Assembly (NCBI RefSeq): GCF_010093185.1
Contig: NZ_PDWL01000013.1
Location: forward strand, 1 to 64,000
From: Pseudoxanthomonas jiangsuensis
GTDB taxonomy: Bacteria > Pseudomonadota > Gammaproteobacteria > Xanthomonadales > Xanthomonadaceae
Length of the DNA: 64,000 nt
Direction of reading: 5' to 3'
Part shown: positions 17,778-30,045 of the stretch, piece after piece
Layout of the letters: each line of letters begins with the position of its first letter
Position numbering within the stretch: the first letter of the stretch is position 1
Translations under genes and position numbers: made by a program
Notes under the pieces: generated by a model
Told to the model about the DNA's origin: nothing
The model's database searches: none
Seen by the model: the letters and a program-made list of their open reading frames with translations, nothing else

Positions 17778-19208
17778 ATGAGCTGGTTCCGCCGCAAGTC
17801 CCTCGACACGATCACCCAGCACGAGGAGGGCCGCCGGCTGGTGCCGACCCTGGGCTGGCCGCACCTGGTGGCGCTGGGCATCGGCGGCATCGTCGGCACC
17901 GGCATCTACACCCTGATCGGGGTGGGCGCGGACAAGGCCGGGCCGGCGGTGCTGCTGTCGTTCGTCATCGCCGGGGTGGTCTGCGCCTGCGCCGCGCTGG
18001 CCTACGCCGAGATGGCGACGATGATGCCGGCCGCCGGCAGCGCCTACACCTACAGCTACGCCGCGCTCGGCGAGACCCTGGCCTGGATCGTGGGCTGGAG
18101 CCTGATCCTGGAGTACTCGCTGGTGGTCAGCACGGTGGCGGTGGGCTGGTCGGGCTACTTCAACGGCTTCCTCGAGTGGGTGTTCGCCCAGAGCGGCTGG
18201 GACATCCGCCTGCCCGCGGCGCTGGCCGCCGGGCCGCATGCCGGCGGCGTGCTCAATCTGCCGGCGGTGGTGATCACCTTCCTGGTCGCCGGCGCGCTGA
18301 TCGCCGGCACCCGCGAGAGCGCCACGGTCAACGCGGTGCTGGTGGTGTTCAAGCTGGTGGCGCTGGCGGTGTTCGTGGCGGTGGCCCTGCCGGCGTTCGA
18401 CAGCGCCAACCTGCAGCCGTTCATGCCCTACGGCTTCCCCAAGGCGCTCGGCGCCGACGGGGTCGAGCGCGGGGTGATGGCAGCGGCGGCGATCATCTTC
18501 TTCGCCTTCTACGGCTTCGACGCGATCTCCACCGCGGCCGAGGAGACCAGGGACCCGCACCGCAACCTATCGATCGGGATCGTCGGCTCGATGATCGGCT
18601 GCACCCTGATCTACGTGCTGGTGGCGCTGGCCGCGGTGGGCGCGATGAGCTACACCGTGTTCGGCCGCAGCGCCGAGCCGCTGGCGCTGATCCTGCGCGA
18701 GCTCGGCCACGGCACCGCCGCGCTGGCGATCGGGATCGTGGCGATCATCGCCCTGCCGACCGTGCTGCTGGCGTTTTTCTACGGCCAGAGCCGGATCTTC
18801 TTCGTGATGTCGCGCGACGGCCTGCTGCCGCGCGGGCTGTCGAAGGTCAGCGCGCGCGGCACGCCGGTGGCGATCACCGTGTTCACCGCGGTGCTGGTGG
18901 CGGCGCTGGCGGGCGTGGCGCGACTGGACGAGATCGCCGCGCTGGCCAACGCCGGCACCCTGGTGGCGTTCATCGCGGTGTCGGTGTGCCTGCTGGTGCT
19001 GCGCCGGCGCGAGCCGGGCCGGGCGCGCGCGTTCCGCACCCCACTGGCCTGGTTCGTGGCGCCGCTGGCGATCGCCGGCTGCGCCTACCTGTTCTGGAGC
19101 CTGCCACGCAGCACCCAACTGTACTTCCTGGCCTGGAACGCGGTCGGCTTCGCGATCTACGCGCTGTACGCCCGCCGCAACAGCCTGCTAGGCCGCGCCT
19201 CCGGATAG
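17778..19208 (+). CDS. APC-superfamily amino acid permease
   Basis: Inner-membrane amino-acid transporter, 476 residues with about 12-14 predicted membrane helices. The N-terminal block HLVALGIGGIVGTGIYTLIG is the first unwound helix of the APC fold. YAEMATMMPAAGSAYTYSYA and FFAFYGFDAISTAAEETRDP are typical of the cationic amino-acid transporter (CAT) branch. The substrate cannot be assigned. Start chosen at the ATG that gives a short cytoplasmic N-terminus. It ends 18 nt before the convergent rlmI stop. Confidence 0.9.
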   Translation: MSWFRRKSLDTITQHEEGRRLVPTLGWPHLVALGIGGIVGTGIYTLIGVGADKAGPAVLLSFVIAGVVCACAALAYAEMATMMPAAGSAYTYSYAALGETLAWIVGWSLILEYSLVVSTVAVGWSGYFNGFLEWVFAQSGWDIRLPAALAAGPHAGGVLNLPAVVITFLVAGALIAGTRESATVNAVLVVFKLVALAVFVAVALPAFDSANLQPFMPYGFPKALGADGVERGVMAAAAIIFFAFYGFDAISTAAEETRDPHRNLSIGIVGSMIGCTLIYVLVALAAVGAMSYTVFGRSAEPLALILRELGHGTAALAIGIVAIIALPTVLLAFFYGQSRIFFVMSRDGLLPRGLSKVSARGTPVAITVFTAVLVAALAGVARLDEIAALANAGTLVAFIAVSVCLLVLRRREPGRARAFRTPLAWFVAPLAIAGCAYLFWSLPRSTQLYFLAWNAVGFAIYALYARRNSLLGRASG

Positions 19209-19226
19209 AGGCGCGCCGGCGGATCC

Positions 19227-22845
<3,619 letters not shown>

Positions 22846-22871
22846 GGTCCGTCCGCATCGCAAGCGCACCG

Positions 22872-22904
22872 CGAAGCCCGGTCCCGTGCCGGGCTTCGTG
22901 TTTC
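22872..22904 (+). terminator. Rho-independent terminator after icd
   Basis: A 10-bp stem (CGAAGCCCGG / CCGGGCTTCG) with a 7-nt loop is followed by TGTTT, 27 nt after the icd stop. Confidence 0.75.
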
Positions 22905-22929
22905 CGGCCGGCGGAGCGTCCCGTGCTCC

Positions 22930-23036
22930 TGTAGGAGCCGGTCTTGCCGGCGACCGCCATGGTGGAAGCGTCTGCGTGAAACCGGGTGCCAGTGATGCGT
23001 CCGCCTCCACGGTCGCCGGCAAGACCGGCTCCTACA
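22930..23036. repeat. REPIN-like palindromic element, copy 2
   Basis: 107 bp with perfect 27-bp terminal inverted repeats (22930-22956 and 23010-23036) starting TGTAGGAGCCGGTCTTGCC. The centre is the same as in the copies at 11332 and 26678. It lies between the icd terminator and aceK. Confidence 0.92.
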
Positions 23037-23114
23037 AGGGGAAAGGCCGACCAAGCGGGAGCGCCCCGGTGCGGCGCCGCAACCATGCAGCCCTACACCG
23101 CCTAAGATCGGCCC

Positions 23115-24824
23115 ATGCCCCAAGCCGACGCCATCGCCGCGCTCATCCGCGAAGCCTTCGACGACTACCACGCCCACTTCGCCGCGGTCAGCCGGCGGGC
23201 GAAGCGGCGCTTCGAGACCCGCGACTGGGCCGGCGCGCGCGAGGACGCGGCCGAGCGCCTGGACCTGTACGACCGCTGCATCGGCGAGTGCGGCGCGCAC
23301 CTGGCCGCGAAGCTCGGCACCCGGGCCCACGACCGCGCCCTATGGGCCGCGGTGCGCGACGCCTATGCCGCCGCGATCGCCGAAGCGATCGACACCGAGC
23401 TGTACAAGACCTTCTACAACACCATGACCCGGCGCTTCTTCCGCACCCGCGGGGTGGACCCGGCGATCGAGTTCGTGGCCTTGGACATCGAGCCGACCGA
23501 CGCGATCACCCGCCCGGTGGCGCGGCACGCCTACGCCGTGTCCGGGACCCGGCCCACCGACGCCTTCGTGCGGGTGCTGGAGAACCAGCGCTTCGACGCG
23601 CCCTGGGCGCACCGCACCCGCTGCGCGGCGGCCATTGCAGTCCGCCTGCAGGACGACCTGGCCCACTGGGGCGGGCACCCGGTGCGCGGGATCGAGCTGC
23701 TGGACACGGTGTTCTACCGCGAGCGCCGCGCCTACCTGGTCGGCCGGGTGTTCGGCGAGCACCGCTTCTCGCCCTGCGTGATCGCCCTGGTCCACGGCGA
23801 GGACGGGATCCGCGCCGAGGCGGTGCTGACCCGGCGCGCCGACGTGGCCCAGCTGTTCGGGATCTCGCGCAGCTATTTCCAGGCCGACCTGCCGACGGTC
23901 GGCGACGCGGTGGTGTTCCTGCGCACGCTGCTGCCACACAAACCGGTGGACGAGCTGTACACCGTGCTCGGCCGCGCCAAGCAGGGCAAGACCGAGCGCT
24001 ACCGCAGCTTCTTCCGCCATTTCCACACCCACCCGGAGGAGCGCCTGGTGCGCGCCGAGGGCACCCCGGGCATGGTCATGGCGGTGTTCACCCTGCCTGG
24101 GCAGCCGCTGGTGTTCAAGGTGATCCGCGACCGCTTCGCCTGGCCGAAGAAGACCACCCGCGAGGAGGTGGAGGCCCAGTACGAACGCGTGTTCCGCCTG
24201 GACCGGGTGGGCCGGCTGCTGGACGCGCAGCCGTTCCGGCACCTGCGCTTCCCGCGCGCGCGCTTCGAGCCCTCGCTGCTGGCCGAGCTGCGCGAGAGCT
24301 GTGCCGCCAGCCTGGCCGAGGATGGCGACGACGTCGTGCTGTCGCTGTGCTACGTCCAGCGCCGGCTGCGGCCGCTGGACCTGTACCTGCGCGAGCAGAC
24401 CGCCGAGGGCGCGCGCGAGGCGGCTTTGGACTACGGCCAGGCGATCGTCGACCTGGCCCGCAACGACATCTTCCCCGGCGACATGCTGCTGAAGAACTTC
24501 GGCGTCTCGCGCCACCGCCGGGTGGTGTTCTACGACTACGACGAGGTTCGCGCGGTCTCGGAGCTGCAGTTCCGCGACTGGCCCAAGGCGACCAGCCACG
24601 AGGAGCTGATGGCGGACGAGCCCTGGTTCCACGTCGGCCCGGACGACGTGTTCCCGGAGCGGTTCGCGCTGTTCATGGGCCTGCCCGCGCCGCTGGCGGC
24701 GGCGCTGAAGACCGTGCACGGCCAGCTGTTCCGGCCGCAGTGGTGGCGCGAGCTGCAGGCCCGGCTGGGTGACGGCGACTGGCCGGACACACCGCCGTAT
24801 CCGGATGCGCTGAAACTGGCGTAG
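23115..24824 (+). CDS. aceK: Isocitrate dehydrogenase kinase/phosphatase
   Basis: Bifunctional enzyme that inactivates or reactivates isocitrate dehydrogenase by Ser phosphorylation, controlling flux into the glyoxylate bypass. 569 residues (E. coli 578). The N-terminal regulatory half includes [17 protein letters not shown]. The kinase half has [15 protein letters not shown] with the ATP-binding Lys near 335, [17 protein letters not shown] with the catalytic Asp, and VVFYDYDEV with the metal-binding Asp near 475. Unusual partner: the adjacent IDH is the monomeric type, while characterised AceK acts on the dimeric enzyme. No glyoxylate-bypass gene (aceA/aceB) is next to it in this window. Confidence 0.95.
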   Translation: MPQADAIAALIREAFDDYHAHFAAVSRRAKRRFETRDWAGAREDAAERLDLYDRCIGECGAHLAAKLGTRAHDRALWAAVRDAYAAAIAEAIDTELYKTFYNTMTRRFFRTRGVDPAIEFVALDIEPTDAITRPVARHAYAVSGTRPTDAFVRVLENQRFDAPWAHRTRCAAAIAVRLQDDLAHWGGHPVRGIELLDTVFYRERRAYLVGRVFGEHRFSPCVIALVHGEDGIRAEAVLTRRADVAQLFGISRSYFQADLPTVGDAVVFLRTLLPHKPVDELYTVLGRAKQGKTERYRSFFRHFHTHPEERLVRAEGTPGMVMAVFTLPGQPLVFKVIRDRFAWPKKTTREEVEAQYERVFRLDRVGRLLDAQPFRHLRFPRARFEPSLLAELRESCAASLAEDGDDVVLSLCYVQRRLRPLDLYLREQTAEGAREAALDYGQAIVDLARNDIFPGDMLLKNFGVSRHRRVVFYDYDEVRAVSELQFRDWPKATSHEELMADEPWFHVGPDDVFPERFALFMGLPAPLAAALKTVHGQLFRPQWWRELQARLGDGDWPDTPPYPDALKLA

Positions 24825-24906
24825 GGCACCTCTCCTCTTGCAGGAGCCGGCCGGCCGCGGAGCGCATGCTAGGCTCGCCGCTCCTTTCCGAAGTGGAGTC
24901 CCGGCC

Positions 24907-25770
24907 ATGATCCGTACCCCGCTGTCCCGCGCCTGCATGCTCGCCGTCGGCCTGGCGCTCGCCGCACCGCTGGCGCAGGCGGTCAAGCCCGCCGACACCG
25001 CCACGCTGCCGGCGCCCGACGCCGCTCTGCAGGCGGCCATCGACAACGGCAGCCGCGATCCGGCCAACGTCGCCCGCGACGTCCATCGCCATCCGGGCCA
25101 GACCCTGGCCTTCTTCGGCATCCGCCCGGACCAGACCGTGGTCGAGATCACCCCCGGCGGCGGCTGGTACGCGGAGATCCTGGCGCCGTACCTGAAGGCC
25201 AACGGCCACTACGTGGCCGCGGTGGTCGATCCGCAGGCGGTGGCCGAAGGCCGCGGCCGCGACTACCAGCAGCGCTCGAAGGACGGGCTGGAGAAGAAGT
25301 TCGCCGGCGCGCCCGCGCAGTTCGACCGGGCGCACGTGGTCGCCTACGACCCGGCTGCGCCTTCGTTCGGCCCGGCCGGATCGGCGGACCTGGTGCTGAC
25401 CTTCCGCAACGTCCACAACTGGCGCCAGGCCGGCCAGGCGGAGGGCATGTTCAAGGGTTTCTTCGAGGTGCTCAAGCCCGGCGGCGTGCTTGGCGTGGTC
25501 GAGCACCGGGCCAGGGCCGACGTCGCGGCGGACGACAAGAGCGGCTACGTCGGCCAGGACCAGGTGATCGCGCTGGCCCGCGCGGCCGGCTTCGAGCTGG
25601 CCGGCAGCAGCGAGGTCAACGCCAACCCGCGCGACACCAAGGACCACCCCAACGGGGTCTGGACCTTGCCGCCGTCCAACAACCATCCGGAAGCGGACCG
25701 GGCCAAGTACCAGGCCATCGGCGAGAGCGACCGCATGACCCTGCGCTTCGTGAAGCCGCGCCAGGAATGA
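24907..25770 (+). CDS. Exported class I SAM methyltransferase-like protein
   Basis: 287 residues. The N-terminus MIRTPLSRACMLAVGLALAA followed by PLAQA is a good Sec signal peptide, predicting a periplasmic protein. The mature part carries a methyltransferase-like Rossmann motif VVEITPGGGWYAEILAPYL and ADLVLTFRNVHNW, then LKPGGVLGVVEHRA. This resembles the exported predicted methyltransferases of COG4798. Periplasmic SAM supply is not established, so it may bind another ligand. The next gene begins 23 nt after its stop. Confidence 0.85.
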   Translation: MIRTPLSRACMLAVGLALAAPLAQAVKPADTATLPAPDAALQAAIDNGSRDPANVARDVHRHPGQTLAFFGIRPDQTVVEITPGGGWYAEILAPYLKANGHYVAAVVDPQAVAEGRGRDYQQRSKDGLEKKFAGAPAQFDRAHVVAYDPAAPSFGPAGSADLVLTFRNVHNWRQAGQAEGMFKGFFEVLKPGGVLGVVEHRARADVAADDKSGYVGQDQVIALARAAGFELAGSSEVNANPRDTKDHPNGVWTLPPSNNHPEADRAKYQAIGESDRMTLRFVKPRQE

Positions 25771-25793
25771 CCGGCGTTACCGGAGAGCTCCCG

Positions 25794-26093
25794 ATGTACG
25801 GACTGATCGGCAAGATCCGCACCCAGCCGGGCCAGCGCGCCGCGCTGGCCGCGATCCTGCTCGAGGGCACCGCGGCCATGCCCGGCTGCCTGTCCTACGT
25901 GGTGGCCGAGGATCCGGCCGATGCCGACGCGCTATGGATCACCGAGGCCTGGGACAGCGCCACCAGCCACCAGGCCTCGCTGGCGTTGCCGGCGGTGCAG
26001 GCGGCGATCGCGAAGGGCCGTCTGCTGATCGCCGGCTTCGAGTCGCGGGTGGAGACGCGTCCGCTCGGCGGCCACGGCCTGGCCGCGGCTTGA
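25794..26093 (+). CDS. Antibiotic biosynthesis monooxygenase (ABM) domain protein
   Basis: 99-residue protein with the dimeric alpha-beta barrel ABM fold. MYGLIGKIRTQPGQRAALAA, GCLSYVVAEDPADADALWI and EAWDSATSHQASLA are the conserved strands and helix. The internal ATG is preferred over the one at 25767 (which overlaps the previous stop) because CGGAGAG lies at proper spacing before it and the domain starts there. Substrate unknown. It probably forms a transcription unit with the exported methyltransferase-like gene upstream and rluE 25 nt downstream. Confidence 0.82.
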   Translation: MYGLIGKIRTQPGQRAALAAILLEGTAAMPGCLSYVVAEDPADADALWITEAWDSATSHQASLALPAVQAAIAKGRLLIAGFESRVETRPLGGHGLAAA

Positions 26094-26118
26094 GCCGGGC
26101 GACACGTCCAGGCCGCGC

Positions 26119-26682
26119 ATGCTGGTCGCGTTCAACAAGCCCTACGGGGTGCTGTGCCAGTTCACCGACCGCAGCATCCCGGCGCGGCCGACCCTCGCCG
26201 GCTTCGGCCTGCCGCCCGGGGTGTATCCGGCCGGACGCCTGGACCACGACAGCGAGGGCCTGCTGCTGCTCACCGACGACGGCGGGCTGGCGCACCGGCT
26301 GACCGATCCGCGGCACAAGCAGCCCAAGACCTACCAGGTGCAGGTGGAAGGCGAGCCGCGCGAGGAGCAGCTGCAGGCGCTGCGCCGGGGCGTGGTGCTC
26401 AACGACGGCCCGACCCGGCCGGCGCAGGTGCGGCGGCTGGATCCTGCGCCCGAGTTCTGGCCGCGCGATCCGCCGGTGCGCTACCGCAAGACCGTGCCCG
26501 ACGCCTGGCTGGAAATCACCCTTGGTGAAGGCCGCAACCGCCAGGTGCGGCGGATGACCGCGGCGGTGGGCCTGCCCACGCTGCGGCTGGTGCGGGTGGC
26601 GATCGGCGGCTGGCGCCTGGATGCGCTGGGCGAGGCGGGCCAGCCCTGGCTCGCGCCTGGGCAATGGCGGCAGCTGTTGTAG
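26119..26682 (+). CDS. rluE: 23S rRNA pseudouridine synthase RluE
   Basis: RsuA-family pseudouridine synthase without an S4 domain, 187 residues, like E. coli RluE, which modifies U2457 of 23S rRNA. Motifs: FNKPYGVLCQFTD, the catalytic-Asp block AGRLDHDSEGLLLLTDDG, KTYQVQVEGEP, LNDGPTRPA and GRNRQVRRMTAAVG. The stop codon TAG is supplied by the first bases of REPIN copy 3 (TGTAGGAG), so the last codons abut the repeat. Confidence 0.92.
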   Translation: MLVAFNKPYGVLCQFTDRSIPARPTLAGFGLPPGVYPAGRLDHDSEGLLLLTDDGGLAHRLTDPRHKQPKTYQVQVEGEPREEQLQALRRGVVLNDGPTRPAQVRRLDPAPEFWPRDPPVRYRKTVPDAWLEITLGEGRNRQVRRMTAAVGLPTLRLVRVAIGGWRLDALGEAGQPWLAPGQWRQLL

Positions 26683-26783
26683 GAGCCGGTCTTGCCGGCG
26701 ACCGCCATGCGGATACGTCTGCGTGAAACCGGCTGCCAGTGATGCATCCGCCTCCACGGTCGCCGGCAAGACCGGCTCCTACA
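26678..26783. repeat. REPIN-like palindromic element, copy 3
   Basis: 106 bp with 27-bp terminal inverted repeats, the same family as 11332 and 22930, and a slightly shorter centre. It overlaps the end of rluE and provides that gene's stop codon. The other end lies 19 nt from the stop of the convergent small-protein gene. Confidence 0.92.
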
Positions 26784-26801
26784 ACGGAAGCGCTGCCCGG
26801 G

Positions 26802-27212
26802 TCACGCCTCTGGCGCGGCGCCACGGCGGCTGCGGGTGGCGCGGGCGCGGGTGGCGGCATTGCCGCTGCCCTGGCGGGAGGCGCCGATCCGGCGCGATTC
26901 GCCCTCGATCGGCGCGGACCCCTGCTGCTCGCGGCGTTTGCGGTACAGCACGTAGGCCAGCACGCCGGCGCCGACCACCGCGGCCGCGGCGGCCACCGCC
27001 ACCGGGTTGCGGCGCACGACCTTGGTCGCGACCTTGACTCCGGTCCGCGCCGCGCCCAGCGCGGCTCCGGTCTTGATCCACTGCTCGGCGCCGTGGCCGG
27101 CGTGGCGCAGGCTCGAACCGGCGTGGCGGCCGGCCTGGCGCAATCCAGCCCCGGCCTGCTCGGCCAGTTCCAGAGCGCGGTCGGTGATGATGGTCAGCTT
27201 GCTCATGGACAT
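26802..27212 (-). CDS. Hypothetical Ala-rich protein with one membrane helix (DUF883/YqjD-like architecture)
   Basis: 136 residues. An N-terminal amphipathic helical region (LTIITDRALELAEQAGAGLR) is followed by RRNPVAVAAAAAVVGAGVLA, a single hydrophobic helix at about residues 68-88, and a basic tail rich in Arg and Ala. The layout recalls DUF883/ElaB-type inner-membrane proteins that bind ribosomes, but sequence similarity is too weak for a firm call. Two ATGs (27212 and 27206) are possible. It has no close neighbour on its strand. Confidence 0.6.
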   Translation of the reverse strand: MSMSKLTIITDRALELAEQAGAGLRQAGRHAGSSLRHAGHGAEQWIKTGAALGAARTGVKVATKVVRRNPVAVAAAAAVVGAGVLAYVLYRKRREQQGSAPIEGESRRIGASRQGSGNAATRARATRSRRGAAPEA

Positions 27213-27327
27213 CCCCGTGGAGGAAGTGGGAAACGCCGCCAGTGTCGGCGACGGCCTGTCGACGATACGTCAGCGGCGACGGACGCGGGCCGAGGCCGTG
27301 CGGGGGCGACGGCGGCGGTTCATGGGA

Positions 27328-27431
27328 CCGTCATCCCGGCGCACGCCGGGATCCAGTACTTTCGATAACGGCGTAAGCAACGGTGACGGTGACGGAAAGC
27401 CGCTGGGTCGCGGCGTACGCCGCGACGACGG
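27328..27431. repeat. Second palindromic element (distinct REPIN/BIME family)
   Basis: Two 29-bp inverted arms, CCGTCATCCCGGCGCACG... at 27328-27356 and its degenerate complement ending ...TACGCCGCGACGACGG at 27403-27431, flank a 46-bp centre. Each arm is itself a palindrome (CCCGGCGCACGCCGGG type). It differs in sequence from the TGTAGGAGCCGG family. It sits between the small-protein gene and the hrpB stop. Confidence 0.8.
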
Positions 27432-27445
27432 AACGGGACGATGGC

Positions 27446-29968
27446 TCACGTCCCCCGCGGCTTGGCCCTGTGGGTCGCGGTGGCGCTCCAGGGATCGTCC
27501 GGCCACGGATGCCTGGGGTAGCGTCCCTTCATCTCCTTGCGCACCTCCGGATAGGTGCGGTCCCAGAAGCTGCGCAGGTCGCGGGTCACCTGCAGGGGCT
27601 TGCCGCCGGGGGAGAGCAGGTGCAGGGTCAGCGGCACCCGGCCGTCGGCGATCGCCGGGGTGTCGGCCAGGCCGAACAGTTCCTGCAGCTTGACCGCCAG
27701 CACCGGCGGCTGCGGCCGGCCCTCGGGGTCGAGGCCGTATTCGATCCGCCGCTCCATGCCCGAGGGCACCGCGATCCGCACCGGCGCCAGGCGGTCGAGC
27801 TGCTGGCGCGCGCTCCAGTCCAGCGGCGACTTCAGCGCCTCGCCCAGCTCGTCCTCGGTCAGCGCGTCCAGCCGGGTCTTGCCGGCGAACGCCGGGCGCA
27901 GCCAGGCGTCCAGGGTGGCCGCCAGGGCGGCGTCGGCCAGGTCGGGCAGGTCCAGTTCCGGCATCCAGGCACGTAGCGACACCGCCCGCGCCTGCCACTG
28001 CCGCAGGCCTTCGGTCCATGGCAGGGCGTCCAGGCCCAGCTCGCGCACGGCCTCGGTCAGCGCCTGCGCGGCCATCGCCGGATCGACCCGGCCGGCCGGG
28101 CGGCTGTCGAGCACGATCCGGTCGAAGCGCGACTCGCGCCGTGCCACCAGCGCGCGCTTGCCGGGGTCCCAGACCGCGCCCTCCTGCTCGACGAAGCGTT
28201 CCGGGAAGTCGGCGCGCAGGCGCGCCTCGTCCACCGGCGCGGCGCGCAGCAGCAGGGCGTCGCCGCGCGGTTCGAAGCGCAGTTCGCTGGCCACCAGCCA
28301 GGGCTCGCCGCGCAGGGCGCTGTCCTCGAACAGCCGCACCATGCGGCCGTTGGCCAGCTGGTAGCGCAGGGGGTCGGCGGCATGCCGGGCCGCGATCCGG
28401 TCGGGGAAGGCATGAGCGAGCAGGTCGCCCAGTTCGTGCGCCTCGATCTGCGCCGGCGGCCCGGCCTCGCAGCGCAGGCGGCGGCGCCACTGCTTCGCCG
28501 CGGCATCGATCGCGGCCAGGGCCGAGCGGCTGCCGTCGTGCGGCATGCGCCCGCCGCGGAACGCAGCCAGCGCGCGCCAACGCTCGGCCAGGGCGTCGCT
28601 GCGGCTGCGCAGGGGATCGCGGGCCTCGATCAGCGCAGCCAGGTCGGCCGCCAGCGCCTGTCCGCGCGGATCGCGTGCGGCCAGTAGCAGGGCGGCCAGC
28701 CGCGGATGGGTGCCGAGGCCAAGCATGCGCCGGCCCAGGGCGGTGATGCCGCCGCCGGCCGACAGCGCGCCCAGCCTTTGCAGCAGCTCTCGCGCGGCCG
28801 CCAGCGCGCCCGGCGGCGGCGGATCGACGAAGCGCAGGGCGTCGCTGCCCCAGGCCGCCAGCTCCAGCGCCAGCCCGGCCAGTTCGACCTGGGCGATCTC
28901 CGGCCGGCGCTGCGCTTCCAGCCTTTGCGACTCCGGCCACAGCCGCCAGGCCCAGCCCTCGGCGACGCGGCCGGCGCGACCGGCGCGCTGGTCGGCCGAG
29001 GCCTGCGAGATCGCCACCGCATCCAGCCGCGAGAAGCCGCTGTTGGGATCGAAGCGCGGCTCGCGCGCCAGGCCGCTGTCGATCACCACCCGCACGCCGG
29101 GCAGGGTGACCGAGGATTCGGCGACGTTGGTCGCCAGCACCACCCGGCGGCGGCCATCGGGCGCCGGCTGCAGCACCCGCGACTGCTGCTCCACCGGCAG
29201 CTCGCCGTGCAGGGCCAGGATCTCGACCGCGGCGGGCAGCACGGCGGATTCGAGCGCGGCCTGCACCCGCGCGATCTCGCGCTGGCCGGGCAGGAACACC
29301 AGCACGTCGCCCGGGTGCCGGGCCAGCGCCTCCTCGACCGCGCGCCGGGCCTGGGCTTCCAGCGACTCCTCGCGCCGCGCCGGGAAGTGCGCGACCTGCA
29401 CCGGGAAGCTGCGGCCCTCGCTCGACAGCCGCGGCGCATCGAGGAAGCGCGCCAGGCGCTCGCCGTCGAGGGTGGCCGACATCGCCACGATCCGCAGGTC
29501 CTCGCGCAGCTGCGCCTGCACGTCCAGGGCCAGGGCCAGGCCGAGGTCGGCGGCCAGGTGGCGCTCGTGGAATTCGTCGAACAGCAGGGCGCCGACACCA
29601 TCGGGCCGGTCGCCGCCCAGCTCGGGATCGTCCTGGATCATCCGGGTGAGGATGCCCTCGGTGACCACCTCGATCCGGGTTCGCGCCGACACCCGGTTCT
29701 CGAAGCGGATGCGGTAGCCGACGGTGCCGCCGACCTCCTCGCCCAGCTGCCGGGCCATGAACCCGGCCGCGCTGCGCGCCGCGACCCGGCGCGGCTCCAG
29801 CATCACGATCCTGCGGCCCTGCAGCCACGGCGCGTCGAGCAGGGCCAGCGGCACCTGGGTGGTCTTGCCGGCGCCGGGCGGGGCCTCCAGCACCAGCCGC
29901 GGATGCGCGGCCAGGCTGTCGCGGACCGCCGGCAGCAAGGGGGTGATCGGGAAAACGGGGTGGTCCAT
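27446..29968 (-). CDS. hrpB: ATP-dependent RNA helicase HrpB
   Basis: DEAH-box helicase of the HrpB family, 840 residues. Walker A EAPPGAGKTTQVPLALL at about residue 30, DEAH variant LLFDEFHERHLAADLGLA, SAT motif VAMSATLDG, motif V/VI LATNVAESSVTLPGVRVVID and QRAGRAGRVAEGWAWRLW. The C-terminus has the HrpB-type domain ending DRTYPEVRKEMKGRYPRHPW. An in-frame TTG two codons upstream is possible, but ATG is preferred. RNA target unknown. Confidence 0.93.
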   Translation of the reverse strand: MDHPVFPITPLLPAVRDSLAAHPRLVLEAPPGAGKTTQVPLALLDAPWLQGRRIVMLEPRRVAARSAAGFMARQLGEEVGGTVGYRIRFENRVSARTRIEVVTEGILTRMIQDDPELGGDRPDGVGALLFDEFHERHLAADLGLALALDVQAQLREDLRIVAMSATLDGERLARFLDAPRLSSEGRSFPVQVAHFPARREESLEAQARRAVEEALARHPGDVLVFLPGQREIARVQAALESAVLPAAVEILALHGELPVEQQSRVLQPAPDGRRRVVLATNVAESSVTLPGVRVVIDSGLAREPRFDPNSGFSRLDAVAISQASADQRAGRAGRVAEGWAWRLWPESQRLEAQRRPEIAQVELAGLALELAAWGSDALRFVDPPPPGALAAARELLQRLGALSAGGGITALGRRMLGLGTHPRLAALLLAARDPRGQALAADLAALIEARDPLRSRSDALAERWRALAAFRGGRMPHDGSRSALAAIDAAAKQWRRRLRCEAGPPAQIEAHELGDLLAHAFPDRIAARHAADPLRYQLANGRMVRLFEDSALRGEPWLVASELRFEPRGDALLLRAAPVDEARLRADFPERFVEQEGAVWDPGKRALVARRESRFDRIVLDSRPAGRVDPAMAAQALTEAVRELGLDALPWTEGLRQWQARAVSLRAWMPELDLPDLADAALAATLDAWLRPAFAGKTRLDALTEDELGEALKSPLDWSARQQLDRLAPVRIAVPSGMERRIEYGLDPEGRPQPPVLAVKLQELFGLADTPAIADGRVPLTLHLLSPGGKPLQVTRDLRSFWDRTYPEVRKEMKGRYPRHPWPDDPWSATATHRAKPRGT

Positions 29969-29998
29969 CGGCAAAGGATACGGGCTGGCCTCCGTGCG

Positions 29999-30015
29999 GG
30001 AGCCGGCTCCTACAA
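29999..30015. repeat. Solo or collapsed REP half-element
   Basis: GGAGCCGGCTCC (perfect palindrome) followed by TACAA matches the outer arm of the 107-bp element, with the interior missing. It lies in the 77-bp hrpB-tatD intergenic region. A weaker relative, GCAGGAGCCGGCCGGC, occurs near 24840. Confidence 0.55.
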
Positions 30016-30045
30016 TAGGGGTTCTTCCATTGCTTCCCGCAGCGC

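Noticed and set aside
25767..25793. Upstream start for the ABM-domain protein
   Set aside because: It adds MTGVTGELP, unrelated to the fold; the ribosome-binding site fits the internal ATG.
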